The notes below the pieces were generated by a model. The model saw nothing but the letters and a program-made list of their open reading frames with translations. It searched no databases and was not told the DNA's origin. Shown in pieces: positions 1 through 7,218 of a stretch of DNA of 18,428 nucleotides. The DNA comes from Clostridia bacterium. Its GTDB lineage: Bacteria > Bacillota_A > Clostridia > Oscillospirales > Acutalibacteraceae. Position numbers and translations under genes: made by a program. How positions within the stretch are numbered: the stretch's first letter is position 1; the number at the start of each line of letters is the position of its first letter. The stretch covers positions 1 through 18,428 of the forward strand of contig RZYX01000038.1 in NCBI GenBank assembly GCA_009930155.1. Direction: 5' to 3'.

Positions 1-746
1 CCACTGATGGGCACACCTTCAAGACTTTCGATACCGATGATGTTTGGAGCAACTTTTCCATAAACTTTACTTGACGGAACAACCTCTGGAAGCATACTCA
101 TAGGTATTCCGATTTGTTCACAAAGAAATTTGTCCCAACAAAGATTATCAACATCAAAGAGCATTGTACGAGATGCATTTGAATAGTCAGAAACATGAAC
201 AGCTTTTTCTGGGCATGAAGCGCCACCAGTTAAATTCCATATAAGCCATGTCTCAACAGTACCAAAAAGAAGTTTGCCTTGCTCTGCAAGTTCTATTGCA
301 CCAGGAACTTTTTCAAGAATCCATCTGATTTTTGTTGCAGAGAAATAAGCATCAATAACAAGACCTGTTTTAACTCTTATATATTCATCAAGACCTTCAT
401 TTTTAAGCCTTTCACACATCTCGGCAGTTCTACGACATTGCCAAACAATAGCATTGTATATTGGTTTTCCAGTTTCTTTATTCCAAACAATGGTTGTTTC
501 ACGCTGATTTGTAATACCGATACATGCAATATCTTTAGGGTTTACAACTTGCGATGCCATAACAGCAGATATTGATTGAAATTGGCTATAAAGAATTTCC
601 ATTGGGTCATGCTCAACCCAACCTGCCTCAGGATAAATTTGCGTAAATTCATTTTGTGCTTTTCCAATGACAAAACCTTTTTTGTCAAAAACTATTGCCC
701 TGGAGCTGGTAGTTCCCTGATCGAGTGATAAAACATAAGGTCCCAC
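1..746 (-). CDS. glpK: glycerol kinase, 3' part outside the window
   Basis: Glycerol kinase phosphorylates glycerol with ATP to sn-glycerol 3-phosphate in the cytosol, feeding glycolysis or lipid synthesis. About 248 codons are visible, roughly half of a usual protein of about 500 residues; the gene runs off the left edge. The N-terminus carries the FGGY-kinase phosphate-binding motif ([16 protein letters not shown], residues 6-21), then GWVEHDP, then [12 protein letters not shown] near residue 77, all typical of GlpK rather than other sugar kinases. I chose a GTG start at 746 because GAGGAGG lies 7 nt upstream and the motif starts at its usual distance from the terminus. No glpF or glpD is visible beside it. 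A candidate promoter lies at 868-897. Confidence 0.95.
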   Translation of the reverse strand, partial: MGPYVLSLDQGTTSSRAIVFDKKGFVIGKAQNEFTQIYPEAGWVEHDPMEILYSQFQSISAVMASQVVNPKDIACIGITNQRETTIVWNKETGKPIYNAIVWQCRRTAEMCERLKNEGLDEYIRVKTGLVIDAYFSATKIRWILEKVPGAIELAEQGKLLFGTVETWLIWNLTGGASCPEKAVHVSDYSNASRTMLFDVDNLCWDKFLCEQIGIPMSMLPEVVPSSKVYGKVAPNIIGIESLEGVPIS

Positions 747-867
747 TTTTTGTCCTCCTCTATGTAACTTTTAATAATTAACATAATAATTTATATTTAG
801 ATAATTTATCCAAAAATAGTAAATTTATACAATATAAAAAGCATAAAAAACTCATTCTTAATTACTT

Positions 868-897
868 ATAGTACAACCTTTAACACAATGGTGTCAA
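868..897 (-). promoter_or_regulatory. candidate sigma-A promoter for glpK
   Basis: On the minus strand TTGACA (897-892) is followed after 18 nt by TACTAT (873-868). The -35 is perfect, the -10 matches 4 of 6 and the spacer is one base long. It would give a leader of roughly 115 nt before the glpK GTG. Assigned by eye in very AT-rich DNA. Confidence 0.45.
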
Positions 898-1253
898 TAA
901 GCAAACACAACAACAAAGTAAATTTAACGCTTATATATAAAATACGAGCGTTAACAAATCATATAAATGTAACAATGCATAAAAAACCGTAAAATGCAAT
1001 AAAAACAAGTATAAATATTAGATTTCAAAGCAATTTCAATTGTGCAAGTTTCACAAGCTTTTAAATTCCATTTTTTAAAAAAGAATAATTCAATTAAAAA
1101 ATAGTTAAAAAATTAACAAAAATTTTTTTAAAAAAAACACAAAGCAAAAACACACGGTGAATTTGCGACACTAACATAAAAAAATAAACACCAAAACATA
1201 AAAAATATGTTGATAATCAACAAATTATATTTGCGGGTTTTTTGCCAATTAAT

Positions 1254-1289
1254 TAAATATTATTAAAATTTAATTGTTAATAATATTTA
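1254..1289. repeat. AT-only inverted repeat, 13-bp arms
   Basis: TAAATATTATTAA (1254-1266) and its perfect complement (1277-1289) flank a 10-nt loop. It sits about 46 bp downstream of the PsiE-like stop codon, so it could end that minus-strand transcript. The stem has no G or C and no clean T tract follows it, so this would be a weak terminator. A chance structure in AT-rich DNA is possible. Confidence 0.4.
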
Positions 1290-1335
1290 GTAGCGGTAAG
1301 TTAGAGTTCGTATATTATAAAAATAACATAACAAA

Positions 1336-1812
1336 TTACTTCTTTTCTGGCTCGGAAGTAGTCGCATTTAATTCAAGATTATCTGGGGGGCATTTTACTA
1401 AATAAATTCTTACTGCAAAGAGAATTGAAAGTGTTAAAACTCCAATCAACATTTCTGTGGCACTGCTATTGTATATCAATGTTTTTCTGGCAATGGCATA
1501 AATCATTACTTCTATAACATTGTTTGGATTATGTCTGATTAACATAATCGCCAACTCTAAAGCTATAATAAGTAGTAGTAGATATGACAATAATTGTTGA
1601 AAGTTGTCGTAATTAATTAATTGGTCAATTAGAGAAGAATCACTTATAAAGTCAATTATCATATAGATGCTGGCAATTACTACAGAAAGAATTAGCATGC
1701 ATGATAGAAATATTTCAATCGCTCTAATGGCAAAAGAAATTCGAACAGAAAACCTGTCATAAAATGCAGATTTTTTTTTGTTAAGTTCAGATAAACTTTT
1801 AGGTGGCTTCAT
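1336..1812 (-). CDS. small PsiE-like integral membrane protein
   Basis: This 158-residue protein has a basic, hydrophilic N-terminus, about four hydrophobic segments (roughly residues 24-52, 70-92, 102-112 and 116-136) and a short charged tail ending in EPEKK. The second helix ends in ELAIMLIRHNPNN, followed by an Ile/Ala-rich segment, which resembles the PsiE family of phosphate-starvation-inducible membrane proteins of unknown biochemical function. Length is close to E. coli PsiE (about 136 residues). I chose the ATG at 1812, not the in-frame ATG 17 codons upstream, because AAGGAAG lies 7 nt before it and the upstream codons look like leader sequence. It stands alone, with no pho-type genes beside it. 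Family assignment is tentative; membrane location is clear. Confidence 0.7.
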   Translation of the reverse strand: MKPPKSLSELNKKKSAFYDRFSVRISFAIRAIEIFLSCMLILSVVIASIYMIIDFISDSSLIDQLINYDNFQQLLSYLLLLIIALELAIMLIRHNPNNVIEVMIYAIARKTLIYNSSATEMLIGVLTLSILFAVRIYLVKCPPDNLELNATTSEPEKK

Positions 1813-2010
1813 ATATCGGCTTCCTTTCTTAAAAAAATTTATTAATAATATTAATAATAACATATATTGTAAAAATTTTCACTGCTTTTTATTTATAAAT
1901 TAAGTTATTTGCAAATTTATATATCTATGAATTAGTTCTTTTATATCATTTTATAATAAAAGTTAAGCTTTTAGCACTTATAAATATTAAGTAGAAAGAT
2001 TACTAACTAT

Positions 2011-2047
2011 AAAAAATAAAGCAGCGCCCAAAAGAGGGAACTGCTTT
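2011..2047 (-). terminator. intrinsic terminator of the DUF5692-like gene
   Basis: AAAGCAG (2018-2024) pairs with CTGCTTT (2041-2047), and an inner GCCC/GGG pairing extends the stem. Read on the minus strand, the hairpin is followed by ATTTTTTAT. It lies about 60 bp after the stop codon of the minus-strand gene that ends at 2110. Confidence 0.75.
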
Positions 2048-2109
2048 ACTTATTAAGCTTAATAAACTGATTAAAAATATGATATCAAGTTTGTATATAT
2101 TTTTATCAA

Positions 2110-3027
2110 TTATTTATTTTCTTCAACTACTTGAGTGTAAGCTTTTGTATCTGTATATATTTCATCTTTAAGTGGATTGAGTTTATTTTTAAAGATTTTT
2201 CTGAACTGATAAATTGCAAGAGCTGCATTCGCAAGCAAGGAAATCAAGCTAACAACAAAGAATGCTTTAGGATTATGAGTTGTAGGCATAGGCGATAAAC
2301 GGTCTGCAAATTGAGGAACAGTCATAACGAACATAATCCACAATGCAAGCGTTTGGGCACGATGCTGTAACCATGCACCTTTCTTGATGAAGAAGGTAGG
2401 TATAGTACAAGAAAGTAACAATGCCAAACCGCAGTAAGCTGAATGGTCAGATATGCAGTTGTAAGTGTATGCAAAGTTCCATAAATCATAGCAGATAATC
2501 CAAGCCCAAATCATATCAGGCCAAATCATATCTTTTGTTTTGTCTTTAGAGATAAATATACCAAGCCAACCACAAATAGTAAGTATGTTAAGAATACCAG
2601 CGATACCGTTCATTATGTTCCATGAACCAGACATTACCCAGAGGTTGTTTATTCTTTCTCCGCCCCATGCGCCATAAGAAAAGCACTGGAAATCACGGAA
2701 GGCTGCTTCAAGAATGTTAAATGCTAAAATAAAGGCAGGAAGAGCCAATGCCCATTTCTTTTTAGCAAGTTTTGGAATATAGCGAAGGCACATAAACCAA
2801 ACGCATCCCGTGAGAGCCGAATAAGTTTTTACCCAGTTAAACCAGTTTCCTGTGCCATATTCATTACCTGGCGCAGCAGTTGTTGGCCAAACAAAGATAG
2901 TTAAAACTATTGGCACAATTATGAATAGTACGACTCCGCCCCATTTTGTAGAACGGCCAAGCTCATTGAAAGCCATTAGAGCAAATAATACGCAGAACCA
3001 AATTGCCCATAAAATAAAATTTGGCAT
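2110..3027 (-). CDS. multi-pass membrane protein resembling DUF5692
   Basis: This 305-residue protein has about eight to nine hydrophobic segments separated by short, Trp- and Tyr-rich loops, and a hydrophilic C-terminal tail of about 35 residues. The order of conserved-looking motifs (NELGRSTKW near the N-terminus, then FRDFQCF, GSWNIMNGIAGILNI, WAWIICYDLWNFAYTYNC and TTHNPKAFF) matches my recollection of DUF5692, a membrane family of unknown function; this needs an HMM check. The ATG at 3027 has an AGG 9 nt upstream and starts directly at the first helix. A GTG seven codons upstream (3048) is the alternative but lacks a spaced Shine-Dalgarno. It has a consensus promoter (3091-3119) and is divergent from a LysR-type regulator, which may control it. 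No catalytic residues are recognisable. Confidence 0.8.
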   Translation of the reverse strand: MPNFILWAIWFCVLFALMAFNELGRSTKWGGVVLFIIVPIVLTIFVWPTTAAPGNEYGTGNWFNWVKTYSALTGCVWFMCLRYIPKLAKKKWALALPAFILAFNILEAAFRDFQCFSYGAWGGERINNLWVMSGSWNIMNGIAGILNILTICGWLGIFISKDKTKDMIWPDMIWAWIICYDLWNFAYTYNCISDHSAYCGLALLLSCTIPTFFIKKGAWLQHRAQTLALWIMFVMTVPQFADRLSPMPTTHNPKAFFVVSLISLLANAALAIYQFRKIFKNKLNPLKDEIYTDTKAYTQVVEENK

Positions 3028-3090
3028 AATAAAATGCCTATTAGACACAATCCATTAATATATGAATAGTTTATGAATTAGTGCATTTTG

Positions 3091-3119
3091 ATTATACTGC
3101 ACAAATATTATCTTGTCAA
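3091..3119 (-). promoter_or_regulatory. consensus sigma-A promoter of the DUF5692-like gene
   Basis: On the minus strand TTGACA (3119-3114), a 17-nt spacer and TATAAT (3096-3091) form a perfect consensus promoter. It points at the membrane-protein gene with a leader of about 55 nt. Its -35 hexamer lies wholly inside a 16-bp near-palindrome (3114-3129). Confidence 0.85.
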
Positions 3120-3129
3120 TTAATTAACA
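3114..3129. promoter_or_regulatory. candidate operator overlapping the -35 box
   Basis: TGTCAATTAATTAACA is a palindrome with 7 of 8 base pairs matching. It covers the -35 box of the DUF5692-like promoter in the intergenic region shared with a divergent LysR-type gene. LysR regulators often bind dyads in such divergent spacers, so this is a reasonable candidate site; its assignment is inference. Confidence 0.4.
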
Positions 3130-3203
3130 GACATTAGAGCATATTAAAATTAAATATTTTTTACTAATATTATTTTAGGGAGAACCGAAAACAATAAAGG
3201 CCA

Positions 3204-3232
3204 TTGATTGTTGCGATATTATAGTATATAAT
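3204..3232 (+). promoter_or_regulatory. sigma-A promoter of the LysR-type gene
   Basis: TTGATT (3204-3209), a 17-nt spacer and TATAAT (3227-3232) form a near-consensus promoter. The start codon at 3264 lies about 25 nt beyond the expected transcription start, preceded by GAAGGTG. Confidence 0.7.
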
Positions 3233-3263
3233 CATAGAATAAAACTATGCCGAAGGTGATTTT

Positions 3264-4178
3264 ATGACACTCCAGCAATTAAAATATATCATTAAAATTG
3301 TTGAATGCGGGTCTATTACGGAAGCCGCTAAACAACTTTTTATTACACAACCTAGTTTGTCTACAGCTGTTAAAGAACTTGAAAAAGAAATGGGAATAGA
3401 TATATTTTATCGCACAACAAAAGGCATATCTTTATCTATTGATGGCACTGAATTTCTTTCGTATGCACGCCAAATTATAGAACAAACAGAGCTTATGGAA
3501 CAACGATATATGGGTAAAAAGCCTTCAAAACAGCTTTGCTCAATTTCCACCCAGCATTATGCGTTTGCTGTAAATGCTTTTGTTGAATTAATTTTAGGGT
3601 TAGATGTAGATGAGTATGAATTTACACTTCGTGAAACAAGAACATATGAGATTATAGAAGATGTTAAGAATTTACGCAGTGAAATTGGAATTATATATTT
3701 TAGTGGTTTCAATGAAAAAATTCTAAATAAAATACTTAAAGAAAATCACTTAGAATTTAGTCTTCTTTTTGAGGCTACTCCGCATGTTTTTGTCAGCTCA
3801 AAGCATCCTTTTGCGAAGAATGAATTTGTTACACTTAAAGACTTGGATAATTATCCATTTCTTGCATTTGAACAAGGTGAATACAATTCGTTCTATTTTT
3901 CAGAAGAGATTCTTAGCACTGTTCCTCGAAAAAAAACAATACATGTAAGTGACCGTGCAACTCTTTTTAATCTTTTGATTGGATTAAATGGATATACTAT
4001 TTGCTCTGGCGTTTTGAGTAGCGACTTAAATGGAGATAATATTATTTCTGTGCCACTTGTAACAGATGAGCGAATGCGTATCGGTTGGATTGAAAATAAA
4101 AAATCACATCTTAGTTCACTAGCTATTGATTATATTGAAAACTTGAAAAAATCGATTAGTGAATATGCAATAATATAG
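3264..4178 (+). CDS. LysR-type transcriptional regulator
   Basis: This 304-residue protein has the LysR family layout. A winged helix-turn-helix occupies residues 1-60 (LQQLKYIIKIVECGSITEAA, with recognition helix TQPSLSTAVKELE), followed by a linker helix and a periplasmic-binding-like effector domain from about 90 to 295. The ATG at 3264 has GAAGGTG 5 nt upstream. It is divergently transcribed from the DUF5692-like membrane gene, the usual arrangement for a LysR regulator and its target; that gene and possibly this one are the likely targets. The effector cannot be read from sequence. It ends at a strong bidirectional terminator shared with metF. Confidence 0.92.
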   Translation: MTLQQLKYIIKIVECGSITEAAKQLFITQPSLSTAVKELEKEMGIDIFYRTTKGISLSIDGTEFLSYARQIIEQTELMEQRYMGKKPSKQLCSISTQHYAFAVNAFVELILGLDVDEYEFTLRETRTYEIIEDVKNLRSEIGIIYFSGFNEKILNKILKENHLEFSLLFEATPHVFVSSKHPFAKNEFVTLKDLDNYPFLAFEQGEYNSFYFSEEILSTVPRKKTIHVSDRATLFNLLIGLNGYTICSGVLSSDLNGDNIISVPLVTDERMRIGWIENKKSHLSSLAIDYIENLKKSISEYAII

Positions 4179-4187
4179 AGTAAAAAT

Positions 4188-4221
4188 AATGCCTCTGCTT
4201 TGAGTTAAGCAGAGGCATTTT
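4188..4221. terminator. bidirectional terminator between the LysR gene and metF
   Basis: ATGCCTCTGCTT (4189-4200) pairs perfectly with AAGCAGAGGCAT (4207-4218) around a 6-nt loop. The plus strand continues TTTTATT and the minus strand continues TATTTTTA. The stem lies between two convergent genes, 10 bp after one stop codon and 4 bp after the other. Confidence 0.9.
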
Positions 4222-4222
4222 A

Positions 4223-5086
4223 TTATGCAGTAATTAAGGTGCTTGTTGCTTCATAGATTTTATGTGCAATGTATGGGTTGTTCATTGTGTACAGGTGGAT
4301 ACCGTCAACTCCCTGAGCAATCAAGTCAACTATCTGGTCAACAGCATAAGCAATTCCTGCATCCCTCATTGCTTCAGGGTTATTTTCGTATTTATTCATA
4401 ATAGATATGAACTTTTTTGGTAAGTCAACTCCACACAGGGTAACCATTCGCTCAATTTGCTTTTTGTTTACAACAGGCATTATGCCCGCTTGAATAGGAA
4501 CAGTAATACCTGCAATGGCGACTCGCTCCCTGAATGAATAAAAGTGGTTGTTATCAAAAAATAATTGTGTTATTAGTTGATTTGCACCAGCGTCAACTTT
4601 TCTTTTTAGGTTACGAACATCTTCAACAATTGAGGAACATTCGATATGACCTTCAGGGTAGCAAGCTCCTATGATATTAAAATCCCCGTTATCCTTTATA
4701 AATGAAACAAGGTCGCTTGCATATTTAAAATCGGTTTTTGGGGCAAAACTAGGGCTTATATCTCCTCTGAGTGCAAGTATGTTTTCGATACCCTCACTTT
4801 TAAAGTCTTTAAGCATTGCAAGAACTTCGTTTTTTGTAAGGTTTATGCACGGAAGATGAGCTACACTTTCGATGCCATAGTTGTTTTTAACTGCTGAGGA
4901 TATTTTCAAAGTGTCTTTGTTGCTTTCACTTCCACCTGCACCATATGTAACGCTAATAAAATCTGGATTGAGACCTTTTAACTCATTAACTGTATCAAAA
5001 ATTGTGCTTACAGAGCCTGTTCGCTTAGGCGGAAATATTTCAAAGGACAAAACCTTTTTTGTTTTAAATAAATCACATGTTTTCAT
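4223..5086 (-). CDS. metF: methylenetetrahydrofolate reductase
   Basis: MetF reduces 5,10-methylene- to 5-methyl-tetrahydrofolate, the methyl donor for methionine synthesis. The 287-residue length is normal for bacterial MetF, a flavin-dependent TIM barrel. Visible family motifs are SFEIFPPK with the catalytic-type Glu16, SVTYGAGGS (45-53), LRGD (106-109), CYPEGHIE (142-149) and the QLFFDNNHF stretch (174-182). The ATG at 5086 has AAGGT close upstream. It is monocistronic, and no metE, metH or MetV-type partner is visible. I see no S-box or other known methionine leader upstream. Confidence 0.95.
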   Translation of the reverse strand: MKTCDLFKTKKVLSFEIFPPKRTGSVSTIFDTVNELKGLNPDFISVTYGAGGSESNKDTLKISSAVKNNYGIESVAHLPCINLTKNEVLAMLKDFKSEGIENILALRGDISPSFAPKTDFKYASDLVSFIKDNGDFNIIGACYPEGHIECSSIVEDVRNLKRKVDAGANQLITQLFFDNNHFYSFRERVAIAGITVPIQAGIMPVVNKKQIERMVTLCGVDLPKKFISIMNKYENNPEAMRDAGIAYAVDQIVDLIAQGVDGIHLYTMNNPYIAHKIYEATSTLITA

Positions 5087-5201
5087 ATTAATCTTACCTT
5101 TCGGTTTTAACTATTATATAATGTTACCATAAAGATTTATACATAGTGTAATACTTGTTAGTTATCATCAGCCATAGCATTTAACTATGTGCATATATTA
5201 G

Positions 5202-5222
5202 TTGTAATCCTAATAATTACAA
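5202..5222. repeat. inverted repeat TTGTAAT-N7-ATTACAA upstream of the fmdE promoter
   Basis: Perfect 7-bp arms (5202-5208 and 5216-5222) flank a 7-nt centre. The repeat ends 23 bp before the -35 box of the operon promoter, so it could be a protein-binding site. No Shine-Dalgarno or T tract is associated with it. Confidence 0.4.
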
Positions 5223-5245
5223 TATACCCCAAAACAACAAATCAG

Positions 5246-5274
5246 TTGACATTTTCTAAAGGACAGTATAATAT
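5246..5274 (+). promoter_or_regulatory. sigma-A promoter of the fmdE-ABC transporter operon
   Basis: TTGACA (5246-5251) is followed after 17 nt by TAATAT (5269-5274); an overlapping TATAAT at 5267 has a short 15-nt spacer. Transcription should begin near 5280, about 200 nt before the first start codon. That leaves room for the structured leader. Confidence 0.7.
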
Positions 5275-5280
5275 ATTAGA

Positions 5281-5451
5281 GGACATGTCTTGAAGGCATG
5301 AATCAGGGCAGAAGCCTTGTTGTTATACTGCAAAGCGCAGTGATTTTATAAGTAGTTAGCATACCTGATATGCTACTAAAATGCTAAAGTTAAAAGTACC
5401 AAGAAGGTATGAATTTATGCAGTAGCATATTCATAATTTCTTGGTTTTTTT
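5281..5451 (+). promoter_or_regulatory. riboswitch-like leader with transcription attenuator
   Basis: The leader ends in a full intrinsic terminator (5398-5451), and its upstream part can fold in competing ways. Segment 5367-5377 (GATATGCTACT) can pair with 5421-5431 in the terminator stem-loop (antiterminator, 11 bp including one G-U). It can also pair locally with 5354-5363. A third option is a long-range helix in which 5364-5373 pairs with 5296-5307 (GCAT-ga-ATCAGG, 10 bp with a 2-nt bulge). That helix would enclose a hairpin at 5323-5351 (TTATA/TATAA outer, CTGC/GCAG inner). This is the layout of an OFF riboswitch. I could not match it to cobalamin, TPP, SAM, Moco, NiCo, fluoride or Mn leader consensus sequences from memory. 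Folding was done by eye. Confidence 0.65.
5398..5451 (+). terminator. intrinsic terminator inside the fmdE leader
   Basis: ACCAAGAA (5398-5405) pairs with TTCTTGGT (5438-5445). The stem continues inward with TATGAAT/ATTCATA and ATGC/GCAT around an AGTA loop, and seven T residues follow (5445-5451). It lies wholly between the promoter and the first gene, so it must be conditional or leaky for the operon to be expressed. Confidence 0.9.
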
Positions 5452-5482
5452 GTGCGTAAAAACAGAATTTAGGAGGCAAAAC

Positions 5483-6016
5483 ATGATTGACGAAAAACAA
5501 ATGTGGGAGCGATGTGCAAACTTTCACGGGCATGTGTGTGGAGGATTAACGATTGGGTATAAGGCTGCACTTTATGCAATTAAATTACTTGATTTAACTT
5601 TTTCTGAAGATGAAGATATAGTGTGTATTTCTGAAAATGATGCATGCGGAGTTGATGCAATTCAAGTCATACTCGGATGTAGCGTTGGCAAAGGCAACTT
5701 GTTGTTCCATATGAGGGGAAAGCAGGCTTTTTCTTTTATAAACAGGGATAGTGGCAAATCAGTTCGTTTGGTTTTAAAAGACAGACCCAAAGGTATGACT
5801 AGGGAAGAATCGTTTAATTATATGCAAGAAAAATCACCAGAGGAGCTATTTGATATTACTGATGTAAAAGTTCAAATACCTGAGCGAGCAAAGATTTTTG
5901 ATTCGATTAAGTGCGAACTCTGTGGAGAAATAACCTCTGAAAATATGATTAGGCTACAAGAGGGAAAACGGGTATGCCTAGATTGCTATTTGAACTATAA
6001 CAGATTTGACATATAG
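5483..6016 (+). CDS. FmdE-family zinc-ribbon protein
   Basis: This 177-residue protein belongs to the FmdE family, named after subunit E of the molybdenum/tungsten formylmethanofuran dehydrogenase of methanogens. Bacterial members lack that enzyme, and their biochemical role is not established. The N-terminal domain has the metal-site motif HGHVCGG (residues 15-21) and the family block CGVDAIQVILGC (55-66). The C-terminus is a zinc ribbon with CELC (144-147) and CLDC (165-168). I chose the ATG at 5483 because AGGAGG lies 6 nt upstream; an in-frame TTG at 5441 falls inside the leader terminator and is not credible. It heads an operon with a FecBCD-type importer and a methyltransferase. A metal or metal-cofactor handling role is inferred from context. 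Confidence 0.88.
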   Translation: MIDEKQMWERCANFHGHVCGGLTIGYKAALYAIKLLDLTFSEDEDIVCISENDACGVDAIQVILGCSVGKGNLLFHMRGKQAFSFINRDSGKSVRLVLKDRPKGMTREESFNYMQEKSPEELFDITDVKVQIPERAKIFDSIKCELCGEITSENMIRLQEGKRVCLDCYLNYNRFDI

Positions 6017-6084
6017 GTTTAATAACTATAAAAGTGTCTTATACTTAAAAATTATAAAGACTAAATAATGTAATGGGGATTAAA

Positions 6085-7215
6085 ATGAAAAAGAAAATCA
6101 ATGGCTTTTTAGTTTTAATAATGACTGTAATTATAATAGTGTCGTCTTTCGCTGGGTGCGGAAAAAGAGGGCTGAATTCTGACACAAAGGATAATGAAGA
6201 ATCCGATTCAAAAACTCGAATTGTAGTAGATGCATTAAAAAGAGAAGTAGAGATACCAGAAAAAGTAGAGCGTGTTGTACCTTTGGCGAATGCACTAAGA
6301 ATGATGTGTTATGCACAGGCACAGGACATGGTTGTTGGAGTAGAAAAGGACGAAAAAGAGAAGACTTTGATAAAGGCTTACAACTGGGTGAATTATGATT
6401 CTTGGAAAGACTTGCCAGAAGTTGGCGAAGGCGGAAGTGGCGGGTACACTCCTTATGCAGAAGAAATTATAAAAGCAAATCCAGATGTTATAATTTGTGC
6501 CTATGCAAAGGATGATGCCGAAAAATTACAGGAGAAAACAGGCATTCCCGTAGTTTCTATAAATTCAGGTAATTTGTTTGAAGATGATTACGATGAGTCG
6601 TTAAGGATTATAGGAGAGGTATGTAATAAAGAAGAACGCTGTGAAGAAGTTATTGACTATATAAATGCAATTAAAGTTGATTTGGATACCAGAACAAAAG
6701 ACATAAAGGATGAAGATAAGCCGTCGGTATATTGTGGTGCAGTATCCTTTATGGGTGGACATGGTATTGAGGGTACATATCAAAACTTTCCTCCATTTAT
6801 AGCGATTAATGCTAAAACTGTATATGAATCAAAGGATAAAATTTCACAAGGGGTTGTTGTTGACTCTGAATCAATTTTAGAAATGAACCCGGATATTATT
6901 TTTCTTGACCCGAACAACTTAAATCTTGTTAACGAAAACTATAAAAACAATGCTGATTTTTACAATTCATTAAATGCTGTAAAAAAAGGTGAAGTATATA
7001 CAATGCTTGGCTATAATTGGTATTACACAAATGTAGAAATTGCTTTGGCAGATTGTTATTATGCAGCGTCTGTCGTTTATCCACAGCAATTTTCTGATGT
7101 AGATCCAGTTCAAAAAGCCAAAGAAATCTTTTCATTTATGCTAGATTCTTCTGATTATTACCAGCAGTTAGAAAAAGAAGGTTTTGGTTTTGGAAAAATA
7201 ACGATTGGAGAATAG
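6085..7215 (+). CDS. FecB-type ABC transporter substrate-binding lipoprotein
   Basis: This 376-residue protein is the extracellular solute receptor of the importer encoded by the next two genes. It has a basic start (MKKK), a hydrophobic helix and a lipobox-like FAGC with the acylated Cys25, then a polar linker. The mature part opens with a strand of the type VVDALKREVEIPEKVERVV, typical of class III binding proteins for siderophores, haem, cobalamin and some oxyanions. ANPDVIICAY and MNPDIIFLDP mark the two lobes. I chose ATG 6085, preceded by TGGGGAT, over ATG 6073 because it puts the Lys-rich stretch at the N-terminus. It follows the FmdE gene by 68 nt and precedes the permease by 3 nt. 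The ligand is unknown; the FmdE neighbour makes a metal, oxyanion or chelate plausible. Confidence 0.92.
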   Translation: MKKKINGFLVLIMTVIIIVSSFAGCGKRGLNSDTKDNEESDSKTRIVVDALKREVEIPEKVERVVPLANALRMMCYAQAQDMVVGVEKDEKEKTLIKAYNWVNYDSWKDLPEVGEGGSGGYTPYAEEIIKANPDVIICAYAKDDAEKLQEKTGIPVVSINSGNLFEDDYDESLRIIGEVCNKEERCEEVIDYINAIKVDLDTRTKDIKDEDKPSVYCGAVSFMGGHGIEGTYQNFPPFIAINAKTVYESKDKISQGVVVDSESILEMNPDIIFLDPNNLNLVNENYKNNADFYNSLNAVKKGEVYTMLGYNWYYTNVEIALADCYYAASVVYPQQFSDVDPVQKAKEIFSFMLDSSDYYQQLEKEGFGFGKITIGE

Positions 7216-7218
7216 GCA

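Larger units (their letters stand above)
747..1335. other. gene-free AT-rich spacer between glpK and the PsiE-like gene
   Basis: No plausible coding region or structured RNA gene is visible in these 589 bp. The stretch is extremely AT-rich, with long A runs around 1075-1140. It holds the glpK promoter and ribosome binding site at its left end. Near its right end are a 13-bp perfect palindrome (GTTGAT-A-ATCAAC, about 1209-1221) and an inverted repeat at 1254-1289. Nothing else stands out. Confidence 0.6.

Noticed and set aside
279..575. A plus-strand open frame of about 98 codons.
   Set aside because: It is the complement of glycerol kinase coding sequence and resembles no known protein.
5087..5240. 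A methionine-related leader (S-box or T-box) upstream of metF.
   Set aside because: No S-box core, T-box motif or terminator/antiterminator pair is visible on the minus strand. Only a small CATAG/CTATG dyad is present.
5281..5380. A TPP riboswitch, suggested by ACCTGAT at about 5363-5369.
   Set aside because: The TPP core also needs CUGAGA and the GAACCUGAUCUGG-type block. Neither is present and the neighbouring genes are not thiamine genes.
5281..5450. A cobalamin riboswitch, because the operon encodes a BtuCD-like importer.
   Set aside because: The conserved B12-box (GCCACUG) and other core blocks are absent, and the leader is too short for the usual form.
5441..5482. A longer FmdE protein starting at TTG 5441.
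   Set aside because: The extra codons overlap the terminator stem and T tract, and AGGAGG is ideally placed for ATG 5483.
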